A DNA stretch of 64,000 nt from Rhizomucor pusillus (lineage: Eukaryota; Mucoromycota; Mucoromycetes; Mucorales; Lichtheimiaceae). The DNA lies in assembly GCA_900175165.2 (NCBI GenBank), contig FWWN02000530.1, forward strand, positions 186,001 to 250,000. The letters run 5' to 3'. The position numbers were made by a program, and so were the translations under genes. Under the pieces are notes generated by a model. That model was not told the origin of the DNA and made no database searches. It worked only from the letters and a program-made list of their open reading frames with translations. Positions within the stretch are counted from its first letter, which is position 1. Every line of letters begins with the position of its first letter. Below, piece by piece: positions 1-12,365 of the stretch.

Positions 1-860
1 TACTCCACTGTCACTGAAAAGCAAAAACTACAATGCAGTAGTTTCAGGTCGGACTGCATCCATCATGAGAACATTCCAAGTAACGAATCAAGCAGCTGTT
101 TCCTAAACTATAGCCATATGCATCCTCTGGATTTTAGTTTAAGCAGCGAAAGAAAGAGCCTTGGGATATTTTTAAGCTTGGTTTTTTCATGCAAAGAACC
201 ATTTTGGGCCATGCAGCTCAGCGCCCAAAAGAAAGAAAAGTTTAGAACCGGAAAACATGTCCACATTGGTAAGCGATTTATACCAGGACTAAATGGATAT
301 TATGGTCTGGAAGATGCAATTAATCGGGAAGAATATGCACTGCAGCAGCAAAGATGTTACGTAGAAGTGGGATATTAGGGCAGCATCGAGGCTTTACACT
401 GAAATTTTATATCTTTCTATGCCTTTCTTCGTGATTCCCATAAATGTCACGCTTCTTACAATATCCCGCTCTTTTCCAGACTGTTGTAGACATACACTTT
501 GCATGTACGCACACACATACGCGTATCAGTGGCATTGTGTATTGCAAAAGGGAAAAAAGAATATAATTTGTATGACAAAGTTCATTAATGAAATGATCAA
601 TTTGTGCGGGCCTGTTTCGGTTTCCAAGTGTCTCATTGGCCTGGACCCAACTTGGTCCTGAAATGCACATGCATAGGCACCTGTGCGACCAGTCCCGCGT
701 TGGCGGTTGCCAAGCTTGGGACAATCTTGTGCCAGTGTAACACCAGACAACCCAATAATTGATTTTGGCAAGCCAAAGAAAGGAAGGAACCGCTTTACCT
801 ACTATAACAACGCATTCTTTCTTCCTTCCTTTCTTTCCCCTAAAATTCTCCACGTATATC
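1..860. other. Upstream intergenic region, no gene recognised
   Basis: No reading frame here resembles a known family. An 86-codon open frame at 118-378 has no recognisable motif and no supporting promoter. The last ~40 bases (about 820-860) are a CT-rich leader, a common feature just upstream of starts in this window, and belong to the gene that begins at 861. Confidence 0.5.
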
Positions 861-3796
861 ATGGCAACCGATATTGCTCCGCCGTTGCCAGAGAAAAGCA
901 AGCTGCGTGCGAGAAAGATCTCGATGCCAGACGTCAAAACCAACGGAGCAGCAACAGCTACAATACCTCCCTTACCTCCTTTGCAAGCAGCATCCTCCAA
1001 TGTCCACGACAACAACAACAACAACAACGTCGCAGCTGTACCAGAAAAGAAGAAGATCAAGAGTCGATTTACAGAGCACTTTGATCACATCCCACCGCCA
1101 GAACTGTTGGATGAGCTTGCAGAAAGCGATTTCCACGTCCCCACTGTGCGCAGAACCCAACCCTCATCGAAATCAACCTTGAGCAAAGGCCTCCGACCGT
1201 TCTTGTATTCTTCAAACAGCTCTTCCACCCTCAACTATGCAAGTTCGGATATTGTCCTGTCACCGAGCGCATCCTTGCCTACTCGAGGAGGAGGAGGTAA
1301 CAACAATAACAATAACAATGACAAGCGACCGCCACTGTCAAGCTCTTCATTCTGGACGCGATCACTGTCATCGCGCAACCTCGGCAGTCAAATAAGCGAC
1401 GATGAGGGGTCGCACCCGCTTGTTGCTTCTTCTTTGTTCGCGTCGCAGAGCGAGGACGACGCTGAGAAAGGCAACAGCAGCAGCGCAAAGAAGAAATCGT
1501 CGTTCTTTGGCACGGCGGGACGCAAAAAGAACAATAGTAGTGGCAGCAGCAGCAAAAAGGAAAAGCACAGCAAGGAGAGCAGCGAAGAAGAACAGCAGCA
1601 GCAGCTCGTAACATCCAAGAGCACGACAGCCATTTCCAACAACAATAAGGCGACCAATGTGATCCAATCACTGTTCAGTCTCAATCGGGCCGAAGTTATT
1701 GTCACACGTCTCGAGAACTGGCACCATGTTTTGAAAGCGATATCTGGATGGCTCGAAGAGATCGCCAAGGTCAGCTTCCAGAACAGCCGATGCTACTCTC
1801 AGCGAGCGCTGCCGCTTGTCAAGAACGCCAATGGGAGCGAAAGGGATGCCATGGCAACCATGCAGACAGGCCTGGAGATGCTGACGACGCAGCTGGCTAA
1901 CGAGCAAAAGGAGTTTGGCAAAAGGATCCAGCATGATTTTCTGCCGGGCTTGCTTAAATTGAGAAAGGACTGCAAGGAAATGATCCGCGGATTGAAAGAA
2001 GAGCCGGATTTGGTCATGGATGAATTGCTGAGACGTGCAGAAACCACGCGTAAAAGCATGGCTGCGCTCAACAAGTGCTGCAAAGCTGCAGAGTCCGCTC
2101 AACATACGATCGATGATGACCCATGGCTGGCCAACCTTTGTAAGCAATTGCATTTGAACGAACAAAGGCCGAAAAAAAGAAGAAGATGCTGATTGTATAT
2201 ACCCACGTAGATGTACTCCGGCAATTGAAGCGAGAAGTGGACGAAGAGAATCGTATGCGAGAATTGATGGTGCCTATCCAAAAGGGCACAGCGGCGTTTG
2301 AAGCACGTGCTATCGAGCATTTGAAGCAGGCAATCGAGTTCTGCTACTCTCGATTATCACCATCAATGTGGGAGGGAACAGGAGAAGATAGCAGCGACTC
2401 AACACCGCCGTACAAGCTGGTTCTTGGAAGCATCATGCCTGATTACGAATGGGACAGATTCCTTGAAAGCAAGAAGAAGGATTTGGTGAATCCTGATAAC
2501 CCACGCAAAGACTATCTCCGCATCAATTATCCCAACAAACTCAATCCAATTGTCATGACTCTAGCAAAGGGAACGCTTGAGCGGCGCGCAGGCGTAAGAA
2601 AGCAATTTGTCGAGCGATACTTTGTTCTAAGTCAATGTAAGTATGCCCCATTTCTTTAAAAAAGTAGATCTAAACATTGCCGTGTAGGCGGATACTTTTA
2701 CGAGTTTACAATGAATGACAAGGTGACGCCAGAACGATCGATCTATATCCCAGACACAACCATTGTGCCGTCCATTGATATCAGCCACCTAGCAGCAGCA
2801 GCGCCTGAGAATCTGGCGCAAGGTTACACCTTTGAGATCCACAAACGGGGAACGCAAATGTTGCAGCGCGACAAGACATATGTCTACCGTGCGCAGTCGC
2901 GCGAAGAGTTGTTATCTTGGTGCCGATTGCTGTGTGAAGTGGCAGCCAGAGGTAGCAAAGGTGGGCCGCCTATCAAGCACATACTTGCACCGGATCAACG
3001 TCGACCTCCGATGCCCCGATCCATGTCCTCATCATTCTCCTTTATTGCTGCCGATAATAATACCAGCAGCAGGCCGCACAATGGATCCTCAGTTTCAATT
3101 CCTACCATGAGAGCAATGTCCGTTGCATCTGTGAAACATTCAGAAAAGCACCAGCACGTTCCCGTGACCAGCAACGGAAGTCAGAGACGGGGTTCATCAT
3201 CAGCGTCACCTACACCTGGCACGCCAACATCGGCGACGCACGCTGTTCCGACTGACGAAGCAATCGTGCAGGAGCTGGCTATTTCCGATGAACCGACGAG
3301 GCAGCATCAGGCGTATCGTAACGACGAGCATGACGACGAGTGCTCCGACGATGAAGGCAGGCGAACACGCCACACGAGCGAGGAGCCAACCACACCGACG
3401 AGTAGCAATGTTACACACAAATTGATGTTGCTGGACGACCCAGTTAACAAATCCTTGGATACGGACGATGTAGCAAGCATCCTGACGGCGCGGCCGATTG
3501 CTGATGATGATGACAACCGTCAACAAGAAGAAAAAGAGGATGAGGATGAGGTAGTGCCAGCGAGACCCGAATCACGCGCAAGCACGCATTTCACTGATAC
3601 CGAGTCATCTATCTACTTTTCCTCCAACTCGGCCGAACCATCTCCTAACGGCTCTGCAGTGTCCTTGACTGCACCGCAGCCGATTGAACAGTTTGCGATA
3701 CCAGAGCTTGAGAACAACAATGCGGCACCGCAGGCGGGCGCGTATTTTTATTCACCCAAGCTTTCCTCACCCTTAACCGAACGAAAAGAATCATGA
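861..3796 (+). CDS. SLM1: SLM1/SLM2-like BAR-PH domain protein
   Basis: Three exons (861-2139, 2211-2636, 2688-3796) give a 937-residue protein. Both introns are GT-AG and phase 1. The first ~290 residues are low-complexity (poly-Asn, Ser, Lys). Residues ~300-530 form a helical F-BAR-like region that includes an Ala/Leu-rich segment with the motif WLEEIAKV. Residues ~540-665 form a PH domain (RRAG...FVERYFVLS..., then YTFEIHKRG... and SREELLSWCRLL). The tail is a long acidic, Ser/Thr-rich disordered region. In yeast, Slm1/2 bind PI(4,5)P2 through the PH domain, sit at eisosomes and relay membrane stress to TORC2 and sphingolipid synthesis; this role is inferred here from domain order. The start at 861 was chosen because it follows a CT-rich leader. 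The open frame extends upstream to ~759, but an N-terminal extension looks non-coding. Confidence 0.82.
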
Positions 3797-4175
3797 CCAG
3801 ATCATCAGCAACGCTAAATGGGGCTGCTTAATTGAATCTATTTAAAATATACTATCTCTATTATCAATATACATCACTGCTTAGTCTATGTCAATTGGTC
3901 CTTCCTCGTCTCCATAGGTTTGCACCGTTTCAGATGTTGATGTTATTGAAAAAAGAACAGGAAACAGGCAGATTACAACAAAGAAAGATGAATAATAAAT
4001 GTATACGTGATTGTAAGAATAGCAGCACAGAGAAATGCGGCTGCTGTGTAGTTAGGGCATTGCCTGACACTACTTTATAGTTATAGTTATTCTATAGATT
4101 CCCCTTTTTCTTACTTTGGAGGGTAATGCGATTGTATAATGTAAAAGAAAAATAAATAACGGTCATGGTTTAAAG
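3797..4175. other. Convergent intergenic spacer
   Basis: Spacer between the 3' ends of the SLM1-like gene and the first MFS gene. It holds AATAAA-like signals on the plus strand (around 3990 and 4150) and nothing else recognisable. Confidence 0.5.
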
Positions 4176-5893
4176 TTACAGTCGGTAAATGAAATTGGGA
4201 TCCTGGACGTCGCTAAGATCGTCTTCGACATTTGTCAAGATATTGGAGGGTTTTGCCAATCGCCTGCGATTGATAACGCTCATACGCCATCGAGCAATCA
4301 ATAAAAGACCCACAACGATGCCGTTGGCGACTATGTATCCGAGCATACCGCCAAGATACGGAGGATTCTGTGTCTCGTCCATCATAAGGGGGCCGCAGAA
4401 GTTACCGATGGTGTAGAATATCATGAGCAAGCCGTTGTAAAAGATCTTTTTGGTGTAGCCGGAGACGTTGTTTGAGATGGATGTGACGAGCAGGACGTAA
4501 GCTGCGCAGTACGACCAGGCGAGGTAAAAGCCGACGAGCTTGACTCTGTCTTCGGGGATGGTAATGAGACAGATCAAGCCGACGATATCAACAACCATGA
4601 GACCGCATGCAGTGTACAAGGTCTGCCGTGTCTTTTGCACAATCCAGACACCCACGACAATGAAAAGAATCGTGGAACCGCCTGCACCGATGGTCAAAAG
4701 GATCGATTGCAAGCCGCTGAAGCCGAAACCTTGGGTGATTTGAGCGTTGTAGATAGTCATGGCACCGTTCTGAAGATTGATAAGTAAGCAGGCCACGCAG
4801 AAGCACCAGAAACGGACTTCTTTCATGGCTTCGATGATCTGGTCGCGTTTGATGGTGGTTGTCCTGACGACGGCGTTGTCACGGGTGCGTTCTTCAACGA
4901 GGATTTCTTGCTCGGCATTCAAGTTGAGCGCGCGCGATTTGGGGTTATCAATGAGGCAGAAGAAGCTAAAAATACCCAGTGCGGCGGTGATGGCACCTAA
5001 TATGATCATGATCCTAAGAAACATAAAAATCATTTCATTAATTATTTTTTTGCGCTTTCAAAAAGATTATCCACATACCACTGCCAATTGTGAAGACCGT
5101 GTGTGTTTGTCATGCTGCCGATACCGTAGCTGATGAGGCCACCAATGATAAGGGCAAGACCGTTGCAGAGCCAGAATGCGCCTAATCTGGCAGCTTGCTC
5201 CGAGCGTCGGTACAAAGTGCTGACCAGCAATGTCAGGCATGGATAAATGCCCGCCTCAAAGAAACCAAGAAGGAAACGCATGGCAGCAACTTGAGAGAAA
5301 TTTTTGCCGGTGGCCGTACATGCGAGCACGGTGCCCCACAGGAAAACAATGACGCCAATGTAGCGTCCAACAGGGAAACGTTGGAGGAAATAATTATTAG
5401 GAAACTGGAGACCAAAAAAATAAGAGTGAGACAACAATTTTTACAAGATCATCAGATAAACGTCATGTACCTGGTAAACGAGGTAGCCGAGGTAAAAGAT
5501 GGAGCCGAGTAAACTGAACTGGTTTCCTTGGAGATTAAGGTCTTGCTTGAATCCCATAACGCCCGCATAGTTGATAGTGGATTTATCCAGAAACTATTGC
5601 AGCGTGGAAAAAAGTTTATTATTTGCTGCATTCACACGGGCCGCCGTATTTTTATATACCTGGAGCAAATTGATGGTACAGATGATAGGGAGAACGAAAA
5701 AATCGATTTTTCGTACAAGCGCACGTTCCTCTGCGGACATGGGCTCGTCGCCGTAGGTAGCTTCGTAGGGCAATTCATCGTCATCGTAGTGATAAATCGG
5801 GTCGCGGGTGTAAAACGACGACGGCTGGCTGGACCGTTTTTCCTCCATCATATTGAGCTGAATGTCAGAGGAGACTCCGGGGTACACTGACAT
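4176..5893 (-). CDS. MFS transporter, anion:cation symporter (Dal5/Tna1-like), paralogue 1
   Basis: Four exons read on the minus strand (5893-5660, 5593-5471, 5404-5079, 5013-4176) encode 506 residues with ~12 membrane segments. The family hallmarks are a cytosolic N-terminus ending in a KIDFFVLP-type first helix, then FLDKSTINYA, the helix-4 motif RFLLGFFEAGIYPC, the loop YRRSEQAARLG, and a C-terminus ending in DPNFIYRL. The ACS family (yeast Dal5, Tna1, Vht1, Seo1) imports organic anions such as allantoate, nicotinate or biotin with protons. The substrate cannot be told from sequence. It shares exon boundaries with the genes at 7051-8807 and 13402-15268, so the three are local duplicates. 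This copy has the fewest introns (three). Confidence 0.9.
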
Positions 5894-7050
5894 TCGAGTG
5901 CTCTGTCCAAAGCAGATGTTGCAACTTTAAAAGGGAAAAAAGTTGAAGGTTGGCCGAAGGGGGAAAAGGAAAGGAAGAAAGAGAGAGAGAAGGGAAAGAA
6001 GAGATTGCAGCTCCGGCGGGACAAGTAACAAGCCCGAATGAGCAGCAGCAGCAGCAGCAGCAGTAGCAGCGTCCGAGAAAAATCGGCTCTTGAAAGCACA
6101 TCATTTGGTGTTCAGCAACAACTTTCTTTTTTTTCGTTCACGGCAAATGAGCTGGCTGGCTGGGTAGCAAAAAGAGTATATGGGAAGGCGGGCATCACAT
6201 AAATATGCATATCATATTTCATCATACATGACAACCCTGAATCTTATCCATTGTTTAGTAGCTGATATATACGGCGTCATCTTTTTTCCACGTCCTTGGC
6301 TTCCCCTTAGCTCCAAACCGGGTAGTGGGACTTGGGGGTGGGTGAGTATTGTTGGTTGGCATGCAAATGCGTGAGACCTTTTTTTTCATCGCCCCAGAGT
6401 CTATACCATATGCAGTGATCGTCTCTACAGAGCGCTGTTCGGCGACTCCGCCGGTTAAAAAATCCAACACAGGCAAGATATGCATGGTAATGGCGGGCAA
6501 TCATTGCATCATTATCCACCCCATTACCGCTACTTACTTTGAACAATAAATGTGGATCCCCTTGTCGCGTGGGTTCCAGCAACTCGGATGATCTGTCAAG
6601 ATTCATCCTTGTACTTCTTTGCATCTTTCTTTGTGTGATCGAGATATCGATCCTTAACTTTTTTGGTGACTAAATACGGAGTATGGGGGGAAAATTTGGA
6701 AAAAAACCCTGAGTCTGTGCAACGTTGCAATATACGCTCGAGTTACACAGAGCCAGATCAATCGAATGTTTTTTCCCCCTTCTCTCTGCTGCATGCGCTC
6801 AACGTATCACAAACTGGACAACAGGGAAAAGTTTAAGCAAAACATAACATTTACAGAGCATTGCCGGTCTAGTCGGAGGGGCCGGTTAGCAATGAACCCG
6901 CCGCCCGCTCACTGCATGTGTTTCTTTTTTATTTTTGTTGCTGCTGTTATTCTCATCATTCCATGCAATTAAAATTGGATAGTGTAGGCGAAAGGTTTAG
7001 AGAACAAATAGTATTATAAAAAATAATGCGTACTACAGATATGAAGGTAT
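5894..7050. other. Intergenic region upstream of MFS paralogue 1
   Basis: Contains the promoter of the minus-strand MFS gene. It includes a purine-rich run on the plus strand (~5955-6005, read as CT-rich on the coding strand) and a (CAG)n/(GCA)n tract at about 6040-6066. No gene recognised. Confidence 0.5.
6040..6068. repeat. CAG trinucleotide microsatellite
   Basis: About eight near-perfect GCA/CAG units in the non-coding region 5' of MFS paralogue 1. Seen directly; no function inferred. Confidence 0.8.
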
Positions 7051-8807
7051 CTAAAGACGGTAATAAAAGTTGGGGTCTTCGCGATCAGTCAAGTCATCCA
7101 TCTTTTCTGGATTAGCCGGAGTCTGCTGCTGAGGCAATGTGCTCTTGGCCTGGTTCGTCTTGTTCATGGAGTAGCGGGCGAACAAAAGAAGGCAAATGCA
7201 GATCGCATCGGAGGCCATATAGGCAATCATTCCTCCAAGATAAAGCGGTTTTTGCCAATCGACCATCATGAGCGGACCAACAAAGTTACCGATGGTATAG
7301 CCAACAATGATGCCGCTGCTGTAAAAGATCTTCTTGGTATAGCCAGAGACGTTGTTTGCGACGCACACCAAAATCATGGTGTAAGAAGCACAGTACGACC
7401 AGGACAGGTAAAGACCAAGCAGCTTGACTTGGGGCTTGGGGATAACAACCAGGAGGATGAGACCAACGATGGCGAGCACGAGGAATGCACAAGCCAGGTA
7501 GATGGTCTGGCCATACTTGCGGTTGTACCACACTGCAATAACGATAAAGATACAGTCAGCTACGCCAGATGGGATACTCAGCAAGATTGCGTTGAGGCTC
7601 TAAGAATAGCAGCGAAAAAGAAATTATGGTGTTAGCATTTACATGATTGATTGCAGGTCTATTAACTGTCGTTGCTTATTTACCGAAAACCCGAATCCCG
7701 TCGTGATAATGGAGCTGAATGTGTTCATTGCACCGTTTTGGAAATTGACAAGCATTGATGCGAAGAAAAAGCAGTAGAAACGCGGTTCACGCAATGCTTC
7801 AAACATGTGTGCTGTCTTGACAACCTTGGTACGCACAACTGCGTTGTCAAGCGAACGGTCGGCAACAAGCTTCTCTTCCTCGGGAGTCAGATGGAGAAGA
7901 CGCGACTTTGGGTCGTCGACCAAAAGGAAGAAGCAAAACACACCGAAAAAGACAGTAATTGATCCGAGAATAATCATGAGCCTTCACAGCAAAAGCATTT
8001 TGTTATTCATCTGCTGTTCAATTCGGTGATAATGTGGTTGTTGCCTTACCATTGCCAAGGGCTCTTGTCGCGTACATCGGTCATGTTGCCGACACCGTAT
8101 CCAATGAGACCGCCAAAAGCCATAGCAAGACCGTTGCAAATGTAGACAACACCGAGACGACCAGCCTGCTCGCGCCGACGGTACATTGTACTGATGAGAA
8201 TGATGCAGCATGGGTAGATACCGGCCTCAAAGAAACCGAGCAGGAATCGCAACGCAGCCAACTGCGAGAAGTTTTTGGCTTCGGAGGTGACGGCGAGAAC
8301 CATACCCCACAGCATGATGAGGAGTGCAATGTACTTTGTAAGCGGGATACGCTGGATAAGCACAGCGTTCGGGCCCTGCGATGATGATGATGATGATGAT
8401 TAGATTACATGTTTATCTTGATAACCTGATAACGTCAAAAATTTAATGTGTGTATACCTGATACAATAGGTAGCCGAGATAAAAGATGGAGCCGAGCCAG
8501 CTGTATTGCGAGCCGTTCACGTTGGTGTCTTCTTTCAAGTTGAGAACACTCGAATAGTTCAGGGCGGATTTGTCGAAGAACTATCAGCGGCAGCAACAGA
8601 TATATGCAAATTAGAATATGAGCAGGTTTCAAGGAGTGGGTGGGGAATTGTCAATTGCTTTCCCAAAGCATGTACCTGCAGAAAGTTCAAAATGGCAACA
8701 AAAGGCATTACATAGATATAATCGAGCTTTCGCACAAATCTTTTCTCGAGTTTTTCATCGTACAAAGTCTCCGAGTCGGTCTGCTTCTCTATTGATGAGG
8801 ACGACAT
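7051..8807 (-). CDS. MFS transporter, anion:cation symporter (Dal5/Tna1-like), paralogue 2
   Basis: Five exons (8807-8676, 8580-8458, 8375-8050, 7981-7684, 7599-7051) encode 475 residues. The fold and motifs match the neighbouring paralogue: FFDKSALNYS after helix 1, RFLLGFFEAGIYPC in helix 4, YRRREQAGRLG in the loop, ANNVSGYTKKIFY in helix 10, and the tail DPNFYYRL. Exons 2 and 3 have exactly the same length (123 and 326 nt) and phase as in the other two MFS genes. The N-terminus is shorter (44 residues in exon 1 against 78). Predicted role is proton-coupled uptake of a small organic anion at the plasma membrane; substrate unknown. The second intron carries a GAT microsatellite near 8381. 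Confidence 0.9.
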
Positions 8808-10143
8808 AGTTGGAAGGTGGAGGCGAGAGGGTTCTCTCTGTCTTTTGAGACAAGAAGCAGCAGAGAAAGGGAAAGGGGGTCTAAAAAATATACAAATGCA
8901 GCATGGTTTATATCATTTGCAACTTGTTTCTTTCCTTCTCTCCGCGCCGCCACCACCGCCGATGCTGAACTAGTAGTGGGATGCACAAAGTGTCGAAAGT
9001 TTCCTTCCCCGCTCCCCGAAATCTTGTGTAGCACACTTTCCCAATCTTCTCCAAACCTTTGTGCGATAGAACTAAATCGCACTTTCTGGGTAAAATGACA
9101 CATTGGCCCTCGTGCTCACTTTAAATGTATAATCTTCAGCTGTGGGAAAAGCAAACAGTAACAATAATAGTAGCAGCTCATATTCATTTAGTCAATGCAT
9201 TTAATTGTCGGAGCAGCAAGATGACGATGATGGCCATTGCTTTTTCTTCGTATACTTTGCAGCAAGCAGGGTCTATAGCATTGCAGTAATTGGACACGTT
9301 TTCGGCGGGGCTTCAGCCGGAATCTGCTGTAACACCATTTGGTAACCGAGTGAACGGCTTTGTCTTTTCACATACCTTCACCTCGTACAATCTTTAAGGT
9401 TTAATCCATTATTGAAAAAGTCATGCAACGTGGCGGAAAGGAGATTACCCGGAGGAACAGACGATTGCACCGCAGGAACCAGGAACTTTCAAAATGCGCA
9501 TGATCGTCTTTCTTCCTGCTTTTCAAGACGGCGGGAGAGCACGAGATATTTTAGTACTCCTTTAAATTGCTCATGTCTAAGATCGCTTACTTCCTTGCAG
9601 TTCCTATCAGTCGTTCCGTGCAAGACTGCATCAACGGAATCGAATGTGGGATGTCTGATTTGTTTGTATTTGTAGAAAACAAACATGCTGATAGCCACCA
9701 CGCACGTTGTTTATTACGTTCAATCGACGGCTGCTACGAGTCCGTGTATGCAGTGTGTGACGATCGCACTTTACGTGATGACACCATGCTATTCATCAAG
9801 GTGGAATCCAACTCATCCCTTCGATGCACGACGCGAACCGCTCACAACATCGCTGCAAATCTGTCGATAGCAAACATGGATTTTTGCGAGTTCGCCTTGT
9901 GGGCTCAGGATCAAGGTGGGATCTTGGATATTCAGCCTAAACCAGTTCCTTGCTTTTCCACAAATAGTAGTTAGCTTAGAAACATCACAGCAATACTTTT
10001 CATTGATATCAGTACTAGAGATAAAACCGCCGGAAAGAAAGGGTTATGTAGGTATTCACGAAGAGAATAAAAATTTCCTGCACCTAATGTTTTCATTTTT
10101 CTTGTTCTTTTTTCTTTCTGTTTTACTTGTGTGATTCCACAGT
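8808..10143. other. Divergent intergenic region
   Basis: Lies between the 5' ends of MFS paralogue 2 (-) and the PI-PLC-like gene (+). A 134-codon open frame starting at 9573 and a minus-strand frame at 9489-9701 show no family signature and are not called. Otherwise nothing recognised. Confidence 0.4.
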
Positions 10144-11483
10144 ATGTTGTCAATGGTGACTACCAAAAAAAACGCTTGTCGTTCTTCTTTTCTAGTCTTT
10201 GTGGTGCTTTTGCTTTTAAAGACTAGTATTTTTGCTGCTGCTGTAATAGACGAAGAACTAAAGTGCAACGGCTACAAGGAACTATGCAACCGTCCATACA
10301 GCAACGTAACAATGTTAATCACGCATGATTCCTACGCACATGGACAAAGCGTCGCAGCCACTCAAAACAAGGATATCATCGAGCAATTGAATGATGGCAT
10401 ACGTGCACCTAAATTATCGCCTGTGCTTGTAGAACACGATGACGCTGTCCATTTATGCCACACTGCATGCGCTATTCTGGATGCAGGCCCCGCCACTGCC
10501 ACCCTCGATCAGATTGCTACATGGCTCGATAGTAATCCGCGAGAAGTTTTGACGATTTTTTGGAACAACCTGTATAACCTTGATGCCAACCGTCTTCAAC
10601 AAGCATACGAGCAGAGTGCCGTTATGCCATTTGTGTACCAGCCAAACAACAACGATAGCAGCATGGCGGTAGTTGGTGCGTGGCCAACGCTCGAACAGAT
10701 GATCGCTTCTGGGCATCGATTGGTGAACTTTGTAGATACCTTTCCTGATACCACGAGCACAAACAGTATCCCACCATGGCATGTGTGCACATGATCGACT
10801 AGCTAACCCCCAGTCTCAACTCAAATCTAATACGTATAGATGTTCTTCTTTTTTCCAGGCTAATGCAAGAATTTTCCTACATGTTTGAAACGCCGTACGA
10901 CAACACGGACGAATCTGCATTCAACTGCAACGTAGATCGTCCCAGGTTGGATGCCGATGCTGCAAAGGATAGGATGTATGTTGTGAACCATTTCCTATAC
11001 GGCACCATCAATCTCGCCGGTGTCCGGATAGAGCTTCCACAAAGAGACAGAGCAGTGATTACCAATGGAAAGCTGCTCTCTGATCATGCAGATATGTGCA
11101 GCAGCATATTCGGCAGGAATCCAAATTTTATCGAAGTCGACTTTTACGACCTGGGTGACGCTCCAAGGACGGTGGCTCGTTTAAATGGATTGAATTTCAA
11201 TGATACTATCCAGCATGAGCAGCATCCGAGTGCGACGACGAGTTCTGATGAAAGCGCAACAACCACGTGGGAGCTGCATATTGAGACACCTACTGATTTC
11301 CTCGACCCTGATTTCTTGAAGGATTTGAAGAGTCTAGGTGATCGTGTATCATCAAAAATGGTCCCGCATGTACTCATTGACAATGCGCCTTCGAATGCTG
11401 CTGCTAAATCCAGATCCGAGTCTTTTGTATATATCCAAACCTTCACGATCGTGATGCTCGGTTTACTATTCATTATTCACTAA
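10144..11483 (+). CDS. Secreted PI-PLC X-domain-like phosphodiesterase
   Basis: Two exons (10144-10784 and 10859-11483) give 421 residues. A signal peptide is clear (hydrophobic residues ~16-33). The PLC-like TIM-barrel motifs are present: first catalytic His in ITHDSYA (about residue 61), a DGIR strand, second His in LHLCHTAC-type context (VHLCHTAC, about residue 106), and later LMQEFSYMFETPYD and FIEVDFYDLGD. The C-terminus ends in a hydrophobic stretch (IVMLGLLFIIH) that suggests GPI anchoring or a membrane tail. Fungal members of this group are secreted or cell-surface PLC-like proteins whose substrates are mostly untested. The donor at 10785 (GTGCAC) is weak, so the exon junction (P-W-H-V/L-M-Q-E) may shift by a few residues. 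Confidence 0.78.
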
Positions 11484-11540
11484 AAACTGTAATGATATAA
11501 CAACTACTGCTAAAATACAACAAAAATGATATTTATACAT

Positions 11541-12365
11541 CTAGTCGCGGTAGACACTGCTGATTTCACGTCGGGCTCCAAAGATCATACCAGACTGATT
11601 CGCGCCCTTCGTGTTTCCATATTGGAATGTGTTGTAGATACCTTTTCCGGCATTCAAGACCTCCTCGGTAAAATTTACATCACGCTTATCCGCAAGTTTG
11701 GGCCCAAGGAACTAATATGTAACAATATAAATATACTCTTCTCGCGCAACAATATATCAAAGGAGAAGAATCCAACACTCACCGTCGTACAAGTACCAGC
11801 CTTGTAAGCGTACCGCGAAACTGCAAAGATTGTGTCTACGACCTGTGTCATATTCTTCTTTTCGTACAGATCGATGGTTTGGAAAAGATCATGCTTAGGA
11901 ACACCGAGCTTGTCTGCACCCGCAAGAAAATGCGCAATGTTTTCCATCTACGCAACGCCATCATTCGTCAGCCAGTGCTAGTCCTCTAGCGATAGTTTTC
12001 GTATCGTTACCTGGACAAATGGCATCTTGGACTCCTTGTATTTGCCTTCGCCCCGTATAAGTTTGCCGATAAGCCTGGAGGGATACTCATGTCAATATAA
12101 ATTATTGCTCCTCTAGCCCAAACACAAACACTCACTTGCACAAGATCACGCCGTCCTTGAGCGATGCGTGGAAATCGTCCTGAGGGAATGGCTCACCAAT
12201 GACATTCTCAATCCAAGCTCGAGCTTCCTGCTCATTCTCGACCGAATACTTTGACTGGATCTTGCGGTGAATTTCTGGATATCCAAAGTTAATAATAACA
12301 ATTTATTAGTACTCATATCTCGGGCGTTGCGTATTACCTCGGTCGATACCATACAGCGTACCCAT
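11541..12365 (-). CDS. SCP1: Transgelin/calponin-homology actin-binding protein (Scp1/Stg1-like)
   Basis: Five exons (12365-12338, 12274-12136, 12074-12011, 11947-11783, 11711-11541) encode 188 residues, the usual length for the transgelin family. A calponin-homology domain spans residues ~15-135 (ENEQEARAWIENVIGE, LKDGVILCKLIGKL, MPFVQMENIAHFLAGA, VPKHDLFQTIDLYEKKNMTQV). A single C-terminal calponin-like repeat ends in MIFGARREISSVYRD. Yeast Scp1 and fission yeast Stg1 crosslink actin filaments, so this is an actin-cytoskeleton gene. The first exon is only 28 nt. The segment AGTCTT at the exon 4/5 junction is unusual for the family, and the donor chosen there (GTGAGT) is the best but not the only option. 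Confidence 0.92.

Noticed and set aside
407..1060. 217-codon minus-strand frame at the left edge
   Set aside because: It overlaps the N-terminal exon of the SLM1-like gene antisense and shows only repeats derived from its poly-Asn/poly-Gln codons.
8381..8400. GAT/ATC repeat near 8381 as coding poly-Asp
   Set aside because: It falls inside an intron of MFS paralogue 2, between exons whose phase and length are fixed by the paralogues.
9573..9974. 134-codon open frame upstream of the PI-PLC-like gene
   Set aside because: No domain, signal peptide or homology pattern recognised; the composition looks random and the minus strand is equally open there.
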